This document shows positions 16,363-24,762 of a stretch of DNA of 25,306 nucleotides, piece by piece. The stretch comes from Gammaproteobacteria bacterium UBA3067 (GTDB taxonomy: Bacteria > Pseudomonadota > Gammaproteobacteria > Pseudomonadales > UBA3067). Numbering within the stretch: position 1 is the first letter of the stretch; every line of letters starts with the position of its first letter. Location: NCBI GenBank assembly GCA_002366835.1, contig DFBZ01000097.1:1-25306 (forward strand), read 5' to 3'. Made by a program: the position numbers and the translations under genes. The notes beneath the pieces are model-generated. The model searched no databases. It was not told the DNA's origin and saw nothing but the letters and a program-made list of their open reading frames with translations.

Positions 16363-16382
16363 TTTAACTCCGTGCTTCTTAA

Positions 16383-18842
16383 TCAGTTGGCTACAATGTT
16401 GATCAAGCGACCAGGCACTACAATGACCTTGCGTACGGTTTTTCCTTCGGTGAAGCGCTGCACATTGCCATCGGCAAAGGCGGTGGCTTCGATGGTTTCT
16501 TTGTCCGCATCCGCATCCACTTCAATATTGCCCCGCAGTTTTCCATTCACCTGTACCGCAAGCCTCAGGGTGCTTTGGGTTAGAGCGGCTTCATCATAAC
16601 TTGGCCACGGAGCAGTTTCGATGGGGAGTTTACCGCCGGTCAGAGCGTTCCAAAGTTCATGGCAGATATGTGGAACAATGGGGGCGATGAGTAAAACACT
16701 GGCTTCGAGTGCTTCTTGAATAAGGGCTCGATCTTGCTCGGTTTCAGCGTTTTGCTTCCCTAGCAGATTGCTTAGCTCCATCACTGCCGCGATAGCCGTA
16801 TTAAAGGTGAGGCGACGGCCATAGTCATCGCTGACCTTTTTAATTGTTTCGTGGGTCTTGCGATGTAAGGCTTGCTGGCTTTCGTTTAGTTTATCAGCCT
16901 GTAGTGCGGCAATTGTTGTCCCTTTGGCAGTATGTTGCTCTACTTGTTTCCACAGGCGGCGCAAAAATCGGTTAGCACCTTCAACACCGCTATCTGACCA
17001 TTCGAGGGATTGTTCCGGTGGGGCGGCAAACATAATAAACAGGCGCACGGTATCGGCGCCATAGTGGTTGATTAGCTCTTGCGGATCCACTGTATTGCCC
17101 TTGGATTTGGACATTTTAGTGCCGTCTTTGAGTACCATGCCCTGGGTCAATAAGCGCAAAAAGGGCTCGTCAGAGCTGACTAGACCTTGGTCACGCATCA
17201 ACTTATGGAAGAAGCGGGCGTAAAGCAGGTGGAGAATGGCATGTTCGATACCGCCGATATATTGATCAACAGGTGCCCAGTAATCAGCGCCTTTGTCGAG
17301 CATGGCATCGTTGCAGTTTCTACTGGCGTAACGGGCGTAATACCAGGACGATTCCATAAAGGTGTCGAAGGTATCGGTTTCACGCTCTGCTTCGCCACCA
17401 CATATTGGACACTGGCACTGAAAAAACTCCGGCATCTTTTTGATAGGTGAGCCAACCCCGTCAAAGCTGATGTCTGTGGGTAAGACCACGGGTAGTTCGT
17501 TTTCGGGAACCGGCACGGCGCCGCATTTTTCACAGTTGATCATGGGGATGGGGGTTCCCCAATAACGTTGTCGGGAGACTCCCCAGTCGCGTAAGCGGAA
17601 GTTGGTTTGTCGCTCGCCTTTTCCTTCTGCTTCCAGGTGTTCGGCAATGGCGCTAAAAGCCTGTTCGGAGCTGAGGCCGTCGAACTGTTCGGAGTTATAC
17701 AACAGGCCTTTTTCGACGAATGCCGCCTGTTTGAAATCCCACTCTGAACCGTCTGCCGGCTTGATGACGGGTTGGATGTTCAGGTCATATTTTTCGGCAA
17801 ATTCCCAGTCTCTCTGATCATGTGCGGGCACGGCCATCACTGCACCGGAGCCATAGGACATAAGCACAAAGTTAGCCACCCAGACAGGAACCTCTTTGCC
17901 TGTAAGGGGGTGGATGGCCTTACGGCCAGTATCCATGCCCAGTTTTTCCATGGTGGCTAGATCAGCTTCGGCTGTTTTGGTGTTGCCGTGTTTTAGAATA
18001 AAGTTTTGCAGGGCAGGGTCATCTTTTGCGGCAGCTTGAGCCAAGGGGTGTTCAAAGGCCACCGCAACATAGCTGACACCGAGTAGCGTATCGGGACGGG
18101 TGGTGAAAACGCTGAGTTTGTCTTCACTATCTTGCAGGCCGAACTGCAGCTCAAGACCTTTCGAGCGGCCAATCCAGTTGCGCTGCATGGTTTTGACCTG
18201 TTCCGGCCAGCCATCTAGTTTGTCGAGATCGGTGAGTAATTCTTCGGCATAATCAGTGATTTTGATAAACCATTGAGGGATATCGCGGCGCTCAACCAGC
18301 GCGTCAGAACGCCAGCCTCGGCCATCAATGACTTGCTCGTTCGCCAATACAGTCTGATCCACCGGGTCCCAGTTCACCGTGGCGGTTTTTTTGTAGACTA
18401 AGCCGCGCTTATAAAGCTGGATAAAAAACCACTGCTCCCAGCGGTAGTAATCAGGGTGGCAGGTGGCGATTTCGCGAGACCAGTCGTAACCAAACCCCAA
18501 GGCTTGCAACTGGGTACGCATATAATCGATATTTTCGTAGGTCCACTTGGCCGGTGGTACTTTGTTCTTGATGGCTGCGTTTTCTGCCGGCAGGCCGAAT
18601 GCATCCCAGCCCATGGGTTGCAATACGTTTTTACCTTGCATGCGCTGATAGCGGGAAACCACGTCGCCAATGGTGTAGTTACGCACGTGCCCCATGTGCA
18701 ATCGCCCGCTGGGGTAGGGGAACATGGAAAGGCAATAAAACTTTTCTTTGGAATCGTCCGCTTTTACGGTGAAGGTTTCATTTTTCTGCCAATAATCTTG
18801 TACTGTTTTTTCGATAAGGTCGGGGCGGTAGATTTCTTCCAT
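16383..18842 (-). CDS. leuS: Leucyl-tRNA synthetase
   Basis: LeuS attaches leucine to tRNA-Leu and edits mischarged products. The 819-residue class I enzyme has the HIGH motif as HMGH (49-52) and KMSKS (576-580). The zinc-binding insert has paired cysteines (NCEKCGAVPVPE; CQCPICGGEAERE). The CP1 editing region has FTTRPDTLLG and VPAHDQRDWEFAEKY, and the C-terminal tRNA-binding domain ends VRKVIVVPGRLINIV. It is about 40 residues shorter than E. coli LeuS (860). The missing part is immediately before KMSKS, where only QGMVLKDGT is found instead of the leucine-specific domain. It leads leuS-lptE-holA, and the ATG at 18842 has only a weak ribosome site. Confidence 0.98.
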   Translation of the reverse strand: MEEIYRPDLIEKTVQDYWQKNETFTVKADDSKEKFYCLSMFPYPSGRLHMGHVRNYTIGDVVSRYQRMQGKNVLQPMGWDAFGLPAENAAIKNKVPPAKWTYENIDYMRTQLQALGFGYDWSREIATCHPDYYRWEQWFFIQLYKRGLVYKKTATVNWDPVDQTVLANEQVIDGRGWRSDALVERRDIPQWFIKITDYAEELLTDLDKLDGWPEQVKTMQRNWIGRSKGLELQFGLQDSEDKLSVFTTRPDTLLGVSYVAVAFEHPLAQAAAKDDPALQNFILKHGNTKTAEADLATMEKLGMDTGRKAIHPLTGKEVPVWVANFVLMSYGSGAVMAVPAHDQRDWEFAEKYDLNIQPVIKPADGSEWDFKQAAFVEKGLLYNSEQFDGLSSEQAFSAIAEHLEAEGKGERQTNFRLRDWGVSRQRYWGTPIPMINCEKCGAVPVPENELPVVLPTDISFDGVGSPIKKMPEFFQCQCPICGGEAERETDTFDTFMESSWYYARYASRNCNDAMLDKGADYWAPVDQYIGGIEHAILHLLYARFFHKLMRDQGLVSSDEPFLRLLTQGMVLKDGTKMSKSKGNTVDPQELINHYGADTVRLFIMFAAPPEQSLEWSDSGVEGANRFLRRLWKQVEQHTAKGTTIAALQADKLNESQQALHRKTHETIKKVSDDYGRRLTFNTAIAAVMELSNLLGKQNAETEQDRALIQEALEASVLLIAPIVPHICHELWNALTGGKLPIETAPWPSYDEAALTQSTLRLAVQVNGKLRGNIEVDADADKETIEATAFADGNVQRFTEGKTVRKVIVVPGRLINIVAN

Positions 18843-18944
18843 TACGTATGTCTTTTAACCTGTGTGTAGTCTGTCTGGCGGATTTGGCTGGCATCGTATT
18901 TTTAATACAGGGGCCGGAGTTTAGCACTGGATGTGCAGGCATTC

Positions 18945-20513
18945 CTACTGTGGGTCTGGCTCTTGCTCTGTTTGCAAAGCAGGGCCGCGTAGGATTTTCT
19001 GTTTGATGGATAAAACAACAAAACCGAGCAGAATCAACGTGGCCAAAATTAAAATAGGCCGTGACCCCCAGTTCATAAAGGGCGTATTACCTTGCATGGC
19101 GTATACCTCACCATTAAGCGTGGTTTCCACAAAGCTGGGGGCTAAATGTGTCACTCTGCCCTTGGGGTCCACAATGGCACTGATGCCATTGCTAGTGGCA
19201 CGAATAAGGTAGCGGCCCGTTTCCAGGGCGCGCATGCGGGCCATCTCAAAGTGTTGGGCTGGGCCAGCAGAGTGGCCAAACCAACCGTCATTGCTTATGG
19301 TGACAAGAACTTCTGCGTGCTGGCTGGTTCTTGCTACCAGGTCAGGGAAAAGAATTTCATAACAAATATAGGGGTAGATGGAATGCTTGCCAGCCAAAAG
19401 TGGAGCCTGGTTTGCATCACCTCGGGTAAAGCTCGACATGGGAAGGTTGAAGGCGCCGGTGAGCCCGCGGAGTTGATCCTCAAAAGGCACAAATTCTCCA
19501 AAAGGAACCAGACGCTGCTTGTGGTAAAGCCCGCTTCCCTGTCCCATGCTGCGAATGCTGTTATAAAACAGAAACTCTCCATCGCTGAGGTAGTGCATGA
19601 TGGCCAAGCCCAGGATCAGGCTACTACCCTGATCCTGGGCGCGTTGATTGATGGTATTTAGGTAGTCACTGACTTCGTGTTCAAAGGCGGGTACGGCGGC
19701 TTCTGGCCATATAATTAAATCACTTCCCCAACTGGCTTCTGTGCGCTCTTGGTAAAGATTTAGAATGGCATCGCGGAAATTGAGATCCCATTTAGTCTCT
19801 TGGGCAATGTTGCCCTGAATAATACTGACGGAGAGCGGTGTTTCAGAGCTTTTTTCTGTCCATGCTGTTTTCTGTAGGAAAGAGCCGGTGAGTGGGATGG
19901 CAATAAAATAAAATACCGTGCTCAAGGCTGCCCACTTTAGCTTGGGTGTGGGTTGAACGATTTGTTGCAAAAGAATAAAACACAGGGCAGCGCCAAAGGC
20001 AGTGATAAAGCTGATGCCAAAAATACCGGTGATGGGTGCAAAGCCTTCTACGGGTGTATCCATCATGGCATAACCGAGGTAAAGCCAGGGGAAACCAGTA
20101 AAAAGCCAGGTTTTCACCCATTCAAAAACAATCCAAAGGGCGGGAAAACCCAGTAGTGCCATTTTATTCAAACCAAGTAGGTGGAAAAAATAACCCTGGA
20201 TGGCGGTAATGAACCCCATAATCAAAACGAATAAAGCAGTGAGAATGATGGCGAAGGGTAAAGGTGTGGCGCTGTAGACATAAATGCTAATAAATACCCA
20301 TGACGCACCCACAGCATAGAGCCCGATACCAAAAAACCAGCCGCTGAGCAGGCTTTGGCGGCGATCGGCTTTTTGCCATATTGCCAGCAACCCAATGAGC
20401 GAAAGAATCGGTAACAGGCTGAAGCCAAAGGGCGCGAAGCCTAAAGGTAGCAAAGCACCAAATCCTGTGGCGGCAGCGTAATAGAGCTTGGGGTGGGGAA
20501 GTTTTTCGTCCAT
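18945..20513 (-). CDS. lnt: Apolipoprotein N-acyltransferase
   Basis: Lnt adds the third acyl chain to the N-terminal cysteine of lipoproteins in the inner membrane, the last step before Lol-dependent sorting. The 522-residue protein has about seven membrane helices in residues 10-210 and a last one near 490-510. Between them lies the periplasmic nitrilase-like domain with its triad: Glu271 in IIWPEAAVP, Lys332 in YHKQRLVPFGEF and Cys384 in YICYEILFP (E. coli Glu267, Lys335, Cys387). NDGWFGHSAGPAQHF is also conserved. The ATG at 20513 lacks a clear ribosome site and a palindrome lies just upstream. It follows corC after a 207-bp gap. LptE in this window is among its expected substrates. Confidence 0.97.
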   Translation of the reverse strand: MDEKLPHPKLYYAAATGFGALLPLGFAPFGFSLLPILSLIGLLAIWQKADRRQSLLSGWFFGIGLYAVGASWVFISIYVYSATPLPFAIILTALFVLIMGFITAIQGYFFHLLGLNKMALLGFPALWIVFEWVKTWLFTGFPWLYLGYAMMDTPVEGFAPITGIFGISFITAFGAALCFILLQQIVQPTPKLKWAALSTVFYFIAIPLTGSFLQKTAWTEKSSETPLSVSIIQGNIAQETKWDLNFRDAILNLYQERTEASWGSDLIIWPEAAVPAFEHEVSDYLNTINQRAQDQGSSLILGLAIMHYLSDGEFLFYNSIRSMGQGSGLYHKQRLVPFGEFVPFEDQLRGLTGAFNLPMSSFTRGDANQAPLLAGKHSIYPYICYEILFPDLVARTSQHAEVLVTISNDGWFGHSAGPAQHFEMARMRALETGRYLIRATSNGISAIVDPKGRVTHLAPSFVETTLNGEVYAMQGNTPFMNWGSRPILILATLILLGFVVLSIKQKILRGPALQTEQEPDPQ

Positions 20514-20532
20514 TTAGATTTATATTAGCGTT

Positions 20533-20554
20533 AGCCCCAAGGGGCTGGCTTTTT
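20533..20554. repeat. GC-rich palindrome and T-run upstream of lnt
   Basis: AGCCC-CAAG-GGGCT (20533-20546) forms a 5-bp GC-rich hairpin, and five thymines follow at 20550-20554 on the plus strand. The hairpin lies about 20-33 nt before the lnt ATG on the minus strand, inside the 207-bp corC-lnt gap. In the minus direction the T-run appears as adenines before the stem, so it is not a normal corC terminator. It may attenuate read-through from corC or affect lnt translation. The rest of the gap (20555-20720) has only a minor AAGCC-TTA-GGCTT hairpin. Confidence 0.35.
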
Positions 20555-20720
20555 CTAGATTAGGAATAGGCAGGTGAGTCACATTGTGCAGGGACTTAGT
20601 TTTATGCGCTGATTGTGTTAATGGCCCAAGCCTTAGGCTTAAGGAGGGATTTTAGTTGGGATGCGCCGTTAGTGCACACATTTAGCGTTTGTTGAGTACG
20701 ACTTCAGCAGCCTGTGTCGG

Positions 20721-21569
20721 TTAGGCATTTTCCTGCTGAACTTCGAGCAAGTGAATGGAGCGGTTGTCAGCGTTAAGGACGCGAAAAAGCAAGTGGTCGA
20801 TGTGGACGCTTTCATCTCGTTTTGGCAAGTGGCCAAACTCTTTGAGCACAAAGCCGCCAATAGTGTTGTACTGATCTTCATCAAACTGCGTTTTAAAGTA
20901 GCTATTAAACTCGTCGACAGGGGTGCGGGCTTTTACTACAAAATGTTTGTTCTCGCCCTTTTTGATCAGGTGGTCATCATCTTCGAGGTCGTGTTCATCA
21001 TCAATTTCACCAACGATTTGTTCGAGTACATCCTCAATGGTGATGAGCCCCGCAACGCCACCATATTCGTTGACGACAATGGCCATATGGTTTTTGGTGG
21101 CGCGAAATTCTTTGAGTAGTGCATCTAAGCGCTTGCTTTCGGGAACATGAATTGCGGGTCGCAATAGGTCGCGAATATTGAGTCGCTCCAGCTTGTTCCC
21201 AATTGCTAAAGGCAATAAATCTTTGGCTAATAAAATGCCAAGCACATCGTCGGGGTTTTCACCGAAAACGGGGAAGCGAGAGTGGGCGGACTTGATGATG
21301 TCGTTGACGAATTTTTTGGTGGGGCTGGCTTCTTTAATGGCAACCATCTGGCTGCGGGGAACCATGACTTCTTTTACCTGCATTTCAGACACCATCATGG
21401 CGCCTTCTATAATGCCCAGCGCCTCTATGTCGAGTAGCTGGCGGCCTTCCGCGTCCCTTAATACTTTTTTTAGATCTTCTCGGCTGCGTGGTTCATTACT
21501 ACCAAAGGCCTGGGAAATACGCTCAGCCCAAGAGCGTGGCGACTGAGTACTCGGAGGTTCTTCTTTCAT
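20721..21569 (-). CDS. corC: CorC/YbeX CBS-domain protein
   Basis: This 282-residue soluble protein (E. coli CorC/YbeX 292) has an N-terminal helix region, then paired CBS domains at about 65-190 (VMVPRSQMVAI; FPVFGENPDDVLGILLAKDLL; HMAIVVNEYGGVAGLITIEDVLEQIVGEI). An acidic linker (DDEHDLEDDDH) follows, and then the C-terminal CorC_HlyC domain (DQYNTIGGFVLKEFGHLPKRDE) with the flavin-linked-transporter-type fold. It was named for a role in magnesium and cobalt efflux; recent E. coli work links it to ribosome metabolism together with YbeY. It starts 15 nt after ybeY, with no good ribosome site, so coupling is likely. It has no transmembrane domain, unlike the longer CNNM-type relatives. Confidence 0.95.
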   Translation of the reverse strand: MKEEPPSTQSPRSWAERISQAFGSNEPRSREDLKKVLRDAEGRQLLDIEALGIIEGAMMVSEMQVKEVMVPRSQMVAIKEASPTKKFVNDIIKSAHSRFPVFGENPDDVLGILLAKDLLPLAIGNKLERLNIRDLLRPAIHVPESKRLDALLKEFRATKNHMAIVVNEYGGVAGLITIEDVLEQIVGEIDDEHDLEDDDHLIKKGENKHFVVKARTPVDEFNSYFKTQFDEDQYNTIGGFVLKEFGHLPKRDESVHIDHLLFRVLNADNRSIHLLEVQQENA

Positions 21570-21584
21570 ATTATTACTAGGTAG

Positions 21585-22049
21585 TTACAGATAGGGGTTA
21601 GCATAACCTAATTTTGCCAGCAGGGTAACTTCTAGTTCCTCCATCTGCTCCGCCTCATCCGTTTCAATGTGGTCGTAACCGAGTAGATGCAGAACACCGT
21701 GGAGAACCATGTGGGCCCAGTGGGCTTCGACTGGCTTTTTTTGCTCTAATGCTTCCTGAATGACCACTGGCGCACAAATCACCAGGTCGCCGAGTAGTGG
21801 TACATACATGCCGGGTGCCTGTTCGTAGGGAAAGGACAAGACATTGGTGGGTTTGTCTTTATCTCGATAGCTGTGATTCAGGCTTTGGCTTTCCTCCTCA
21901 TCGACAATCCGGATGGTGAGCTCCTGGTCTTCGTTTTGCTGGTTTAGAAAATCTGCCGCCGCAAGTTCTGCCCACTCTTGAAGTAGTGTTGTATTTGGCG
22001 TGCTGGCTTTTGAAACTGTTTGCACATCGAGATGGATTTTATTGGTCAT
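21585..22049 (-). CDS. ybeY: Endoribonuclease YbeY (rRNA maturation)
   Basis: YbeY is a zinc endoribonuclease needed for 16S rRNA 3'-end maturation and ribosome quality control. The 154-residue protein (155 in E. coli) has LTIRIVDEEESQSLNHSYRDKDKPTNVLSFP. It also has the zinc-binding triple-histidine motif in HGVLHLLGYDHIETDEA (H-x3-H-x5-H), all three His present. It ends EEVTLLAKLGYANPYL-like, as usual for the family. The ATG overlaps the ybeZ stop (TAATG), and no separate ribosome site is visible. Expression therefore probably depends on ybeZ translation. Confidence 0.97.
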   Translation of the reverse strand: MTNKIHLDVQTVSKASTPNTTLLQEWAELAAADFLNQQNEDQELTIRIVDEEESQSLNHSYRDKDKPTNVLSFPYEQAPGMYVPLLGDLVICAPVVIQEALEQKKPVEAHWAHMVLHGVLHLLGYDHIETDEAEQMEELEVTLLAKLGYANPYL

Positions 22050-23113
22050 TATTTGGATGTTTGTGAGTGTTTGCCATCTTTTTTATGTCCCTTTTTATCT
22101 TGGTTTTTGCGGGAGTCTGCTTTCTCTTGAGCCTTGTCCTGGGCATCGTAGGCTTCAACAATACGTTGTACCAGGCTGTGGCGCACCACATCTTTTGCTT
22201 TGAAAAAGGTAAAGCCAATACCCTTTATGCCCTCTAAAACGGTGGTGGCATGACGTAAGCCCGACTGTGACCCTGAGGGCAGATCTGTTTGGGTGGGGTC
22301 GCCAGTGATTACCGCTTTTGATCCAAAACCGATGCGAGTCAGAAACATCTTCATTTGTTCCGGCGTGGTATTTTGGCTTTCATCGAGAATAATAAAAGCG
22401 TGGTTAAGGGTTCTTCCTCGCATGTAAGCAAGGGGGGCAACTTCGATCACTTGTTTTTCGAGTAGCTTGTTTACCTGTTCAAAACCCAGCATTTCGTAAA
22501 GGGCATCGTAAAGGGGGCGCAGGTAAGGGTTGATTTTTTCTGCCAGGTCTCCAGGAAGAAAACCAAGCTTTTCCCCCGCTTCCACGGCGGGTCTTACCAA
22601 TAAAATACGTTTGATCTCATCTTTTTGCAGGGCATCTACTGCGCAGGCTACAGCAAGGTATGTTTTGCCGGTGCCAGCTGGCCCAATGCCAAAGTTAATG
22701 TCATGGTCGCGCATTTTTTTAAGGTAGGCTGCCTGGTTATCGCCCCGTGGGCGAATCAATCCCCCGCGCGTTTTGATCTGGATGTCACTGCCAGGGCCTC
22801 GGACAAAGTTTTCTTTAGAGCTGCTACCAGTTTCGCTGAGATAAAGGTGAATGAGGTCGGCGTCGAGGTTAGAGGTTTGTTCAGTTTCGGCGTAGAGTTT
22901 GGTGAGCAGCGTGGCAGCCGTTTCAATGGATTTGGGGGAGCCATTTATGGATAGCTCGTTGCCGCGCTGGTGTATTTTTATGCCGAGGTGTTGCTCGATT
23001 TGCTGAAGGTTGACGTTCATCGGGCCGCAAAGGCTGGATGTCCTAGCGGTATCGTTAGGCTTAAGGGTGAGAACGGTTGATTCGCGATGGCTTGGTTCGT
23101 TAGTGGCGCTCAA
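22049..23113 (-). CDS. ybeZ: PhoH-like ATPase YbeZ
   Basis: YbeZ is a PhoH-type P-loop NTPase (probable RNA helicase) that works with YbeY in rRNA metabolism. The 354-residue protein has an N-terminal KH-like part (IEQHLGIKIHQRGNELSINGS) and Walker A GPAGTGKT (144-151, Lys150). Walker B is AFIILDESQNTTPEQMK, and GSKAVITGDPTQTDLP is the sensor region. The C-terminus is a basic, disordered tail (KADSRKNQDKKGHKKDGKHS) that could bind RNA. The start is a TTG at 23113, with AGAGG 11 nt upstream. No ATG is available before Met32, which lies inside the conserved LCGPMNVNL region. It follows miaB by 96 nt and overlaps ybeY by one base. Confidence 0.95.
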   Translation of the reverse strand: MSATNEPSHRESTVLTLKPNDTARTSSLCGPMNVNLQQIEQHLGIKIHQRGNELSINGSPKSIETAATLLTKLYAETEQTSNLDADLIHLYLSETGSSSKENFVRGPGSDIQIKTRGGLIRPRGDNQAAYLKKMRDHDINFGIGPAGTGKTYLAVACAVDALQKDEIKRILLVRPAVEAGEKLGFLPGDLAEKINPYLRPLYDALYEMLGFEQVNKLLEKQVIEVAPLAYMRGRTLNHAFIILDESQNTTPEQMKMFLTRIGFGSKAVITGDPTQTDLPSGSQSGLRHATTVLEGIKGIGFTFFKAKDVVRHSLVQRIVEAYDAQDKAQEKADSRKNQDKKGHKKDGKHSQTSK

Positions 23114-23209
23114 GTAATGTGTAACCTCTGCAGTTGGCCGCTCGCCCCTAGTCTAACGGATTGGAGGGTCAAGGCGCTTAAAGTTTTGTTTGATTATCGT
23201 CAGGTGGCT

Positions 23210-24547
23210 TTATTCCGCCATTTGCACAAAAGTCCCTTTTAAGGAGTTGCTATAGGCGTTCGTGATTTCAACAAGCGCAAACTGGCCGATGATGGAAGTA
23301 TCGGAATGTTGAAAATTTACCACGCGGTTGTTTTCTGTGCGGCCTTTGAGCTCTCCAGGGTCCTTTCTGGAAATGCCATCCACCAATATTTTCTGTTGGC
23401 TGCCCACCATTTGACGACTGATCATTTGTGCATTCTGGTTGATTTTGTGCTGCAGAGTGGCGAGCCGTTCTTTTTTGATCTCCATGCTTGTATCGTCGGC
23501 TAATTCTGCAGCTGGAGTACCAGGGCGCGCGCTGTAAACAAAGCTATATGAGTGATCAAATTGCACTTCGTCGATTAGCGTCAGTGTCTGCTGGAAGTCT
23601 TCTTCGGTTTCACCAGGAAAGCCCACTATAAAGTCGGAGGAAATGCTGATATCTGGGCGCACCTGTTTTAAGGCTCTGATGGTTTCAAGGTATTCTTCAA
23701 TTTGGTGGTTGCGCTTCATCGCGGACAAAATGCGGTTTGAGCCACTTTGCACCGGCAAGTGAAGATGGCTGACCAATTCTGGCACATTAGCATATACCGA
23801 CACCAAAGAGGCGTTAAATTCAATGGGGTGGGAGGTGGTATAACGAATACGGCTGACACCGTTGATGGTGGCAATATCGGTGATTAGCTCCGCAAGATCA
23901 ATCTCGTCGCCGTTAGGGTGAGCGCCTCGGTAACCGTTGACGTTTTGGCCCAGTAGGGTGATTTCTCTAACGCCTTGTGTTGCCAGATAAGCCACTTCAG
24001 CAATGACATCATCGTAGGGGCGACTGACTTCTGTGCCGCGTGTATAGGGCACTACGCAAAAAGTGCAATATTTGCTGCAGCCTTCCATGATGGAAACGTA
24101 AGCTGTGGCACCTTCAACCCGCGGGTTGGGTAGATTGTCGAACTTTTCAATCTCCGGGAAGCTGATGTCCACCATGGGGATGCGTTCATCTTGGCTTTTT
24201 TTGATAAGAGTGGGTAAGCGATGCAGGGTTTGCGGGCCAAAAACAACATCCACATAGGGTGCCCGGTCCTGAATAGCGGCCCCTTCCTGGCTGGCCACGC
24301 AGCCTCCCACGCCAATAACGAGGCTGGGGTTATTATCTTTCAGTTTTCGCCAACGACCGAGTTGATGGAATACCTTTTCCTGGGCTTTCTCGCGGATAGA
24401 ACAGGTGTTTAGTAGTAATACATCAGCATCTTCTGCGTTGTCGGTCAGCTCCATGTCTTCGTCGGCTTCTAGTAGGTCAGCCATTCGGGATGAATCGTAT
24501 TCATTCATTTGGCAGCCGTGGGTTTGTATGAATAATTTTTTAGCCAT
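23210..24547 (-). CDS. miaB: tRNA-2-methylthio-N6-dimethylallyladenosine synthase
   Basis: MiaB is a radical-SAM enzyme that methylthiolates i6A37 in tRNAs reading UNN codons, which would include the tRNA-Leu in this window. From the ATG at 24547 the product is 445 aa. Both iron-sulfur clusters are intact: the auxiliary cluster at Cys12, Cys49 and Cys83, and the radical-SAM triad Cys157-x3-Cys161-x2-Cys164 (GCSKYCTFCVVPYTRG). It continues with HLPVQSGSNRIL, SSDFIVGFPGETEEDF and FVYSARPGTPAA, and a C-terminal TRAM domain (QKILVDGISRKDPGELKGRT). I chose MAKKLFIQTHGCQ as the start because the family begins there. An ATG 15 codons upstream adds no conserved sequence. Neither start has a strong ribosome site. 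Confidence 0.97.
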   Translation of the reverse strand: MAKKLFIQTHGCQMNEYDSSRMADLLEADEDMELTDNAEDADVLLLNTCSIREKAQEKVFHQLGRWRKLKDNNPSLVIGVGGCVASQEGAAIQDRAPYVDVVFGPQTLHRLPTLIKKSQDERIPMVDISFPEIEKFDNLPNPRVEGATAYVSIMEGCSKYCTFCVVPYTRGTEVSRPYDDVIAEVAYLATQGVREITLLGQNVNGYRGAHPNGDEIDLAELITDIATINGVSRIRYTTSHPIEFNASLVSVYANVPELVSHLHLPVQSGSNRILSAMKRNHQIEEYLETIRALKQVRPDISISSDFIVGFPGETEEDFQQTLTLIDEVQFDHSYSFVYSARPGTPAAELADDTSMEIKKERLATLQHKINQNAQMISRQMVGSQQKILVDGISRKDPGELKGRTENNRVVNFQHSDTSIIGQFALVEITNAYSNSLKGTFVQMAE

Positions 24548-24645
24548 GTTTTGGATACTACAACGCTGGGGAATGGGTAAAACGGAGGGCATTATAAGCC
24601 AGTCAGCGAGAAAGCCAAAGCGGCGCCCAACTGGCGTGACTTCAT

Positions 24646-24668
24646 ATCATCAACTACATATAGATGAT
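24646..24668. repeat. Inverted repeat in miaB/GspE-like divergent region
   Basis: ATCATC (24646-24651) and GATGAT (24663-24668) form a 6-bp inverted repeat with 11-nt spacing, a geometry that suits a dimeric regulator. It lies just upstream of the promoter at 24679 and about 100 nt before the miaB start. Function is inferred. Confidence 0.3.
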
Positions 24669-24678
24669 GGGGTTTAGA

Positions 24679-24707
24679 TTAACGCTAACCAACCCCGACT
24701 GTATATT
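24679..24707 (+). promoter_or_regulatory. Sigma-70 promoter of the GspE/PilB-like gene
   Basis: TTAACG (24679-24684) and TATATT (24702-24707) are separated by exactly 17 bp; the -10 box matches 5 of 6 and the -35 box 4 of 6. Transcription would start near 24714, giving a leader of about 49 nt. The -35 and spacer lie inside an inverted repeat, GGGGTT (24669-24674) with AACCCC (24691-24696), which could serve as an operator. Confidence 0.55.
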
Positions 24708-24746
24708 TATAGCTCTCTACTTGGAATTGGGCTGCCGAATACTAAG

Positions 24747-24758
24747 ACCTCAAGAGGT
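24747..24758 (+). promoter_or_regulatory. Ribosome site inside a palindrome (GspE/PilB-like gene)
   Basis: The GAGG ribosome site at 24754-24757 is 5 nt before the ATG at 24763 and is contained in the palindrome ACCTC-AA-GAGGT (24747-24758). A small hairpin could mask it. This is a weak structure, so any translational effect is speculative. Confidence 0.35.
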
Positions 24759-24762
24759 TCCG

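Noticed and set aside
18456..18869. 137-codon plus-strand frame opposite leuS
   Set aside because: It lies fully antisense to conserved LeuS catalytic sequence, with no supporting features.
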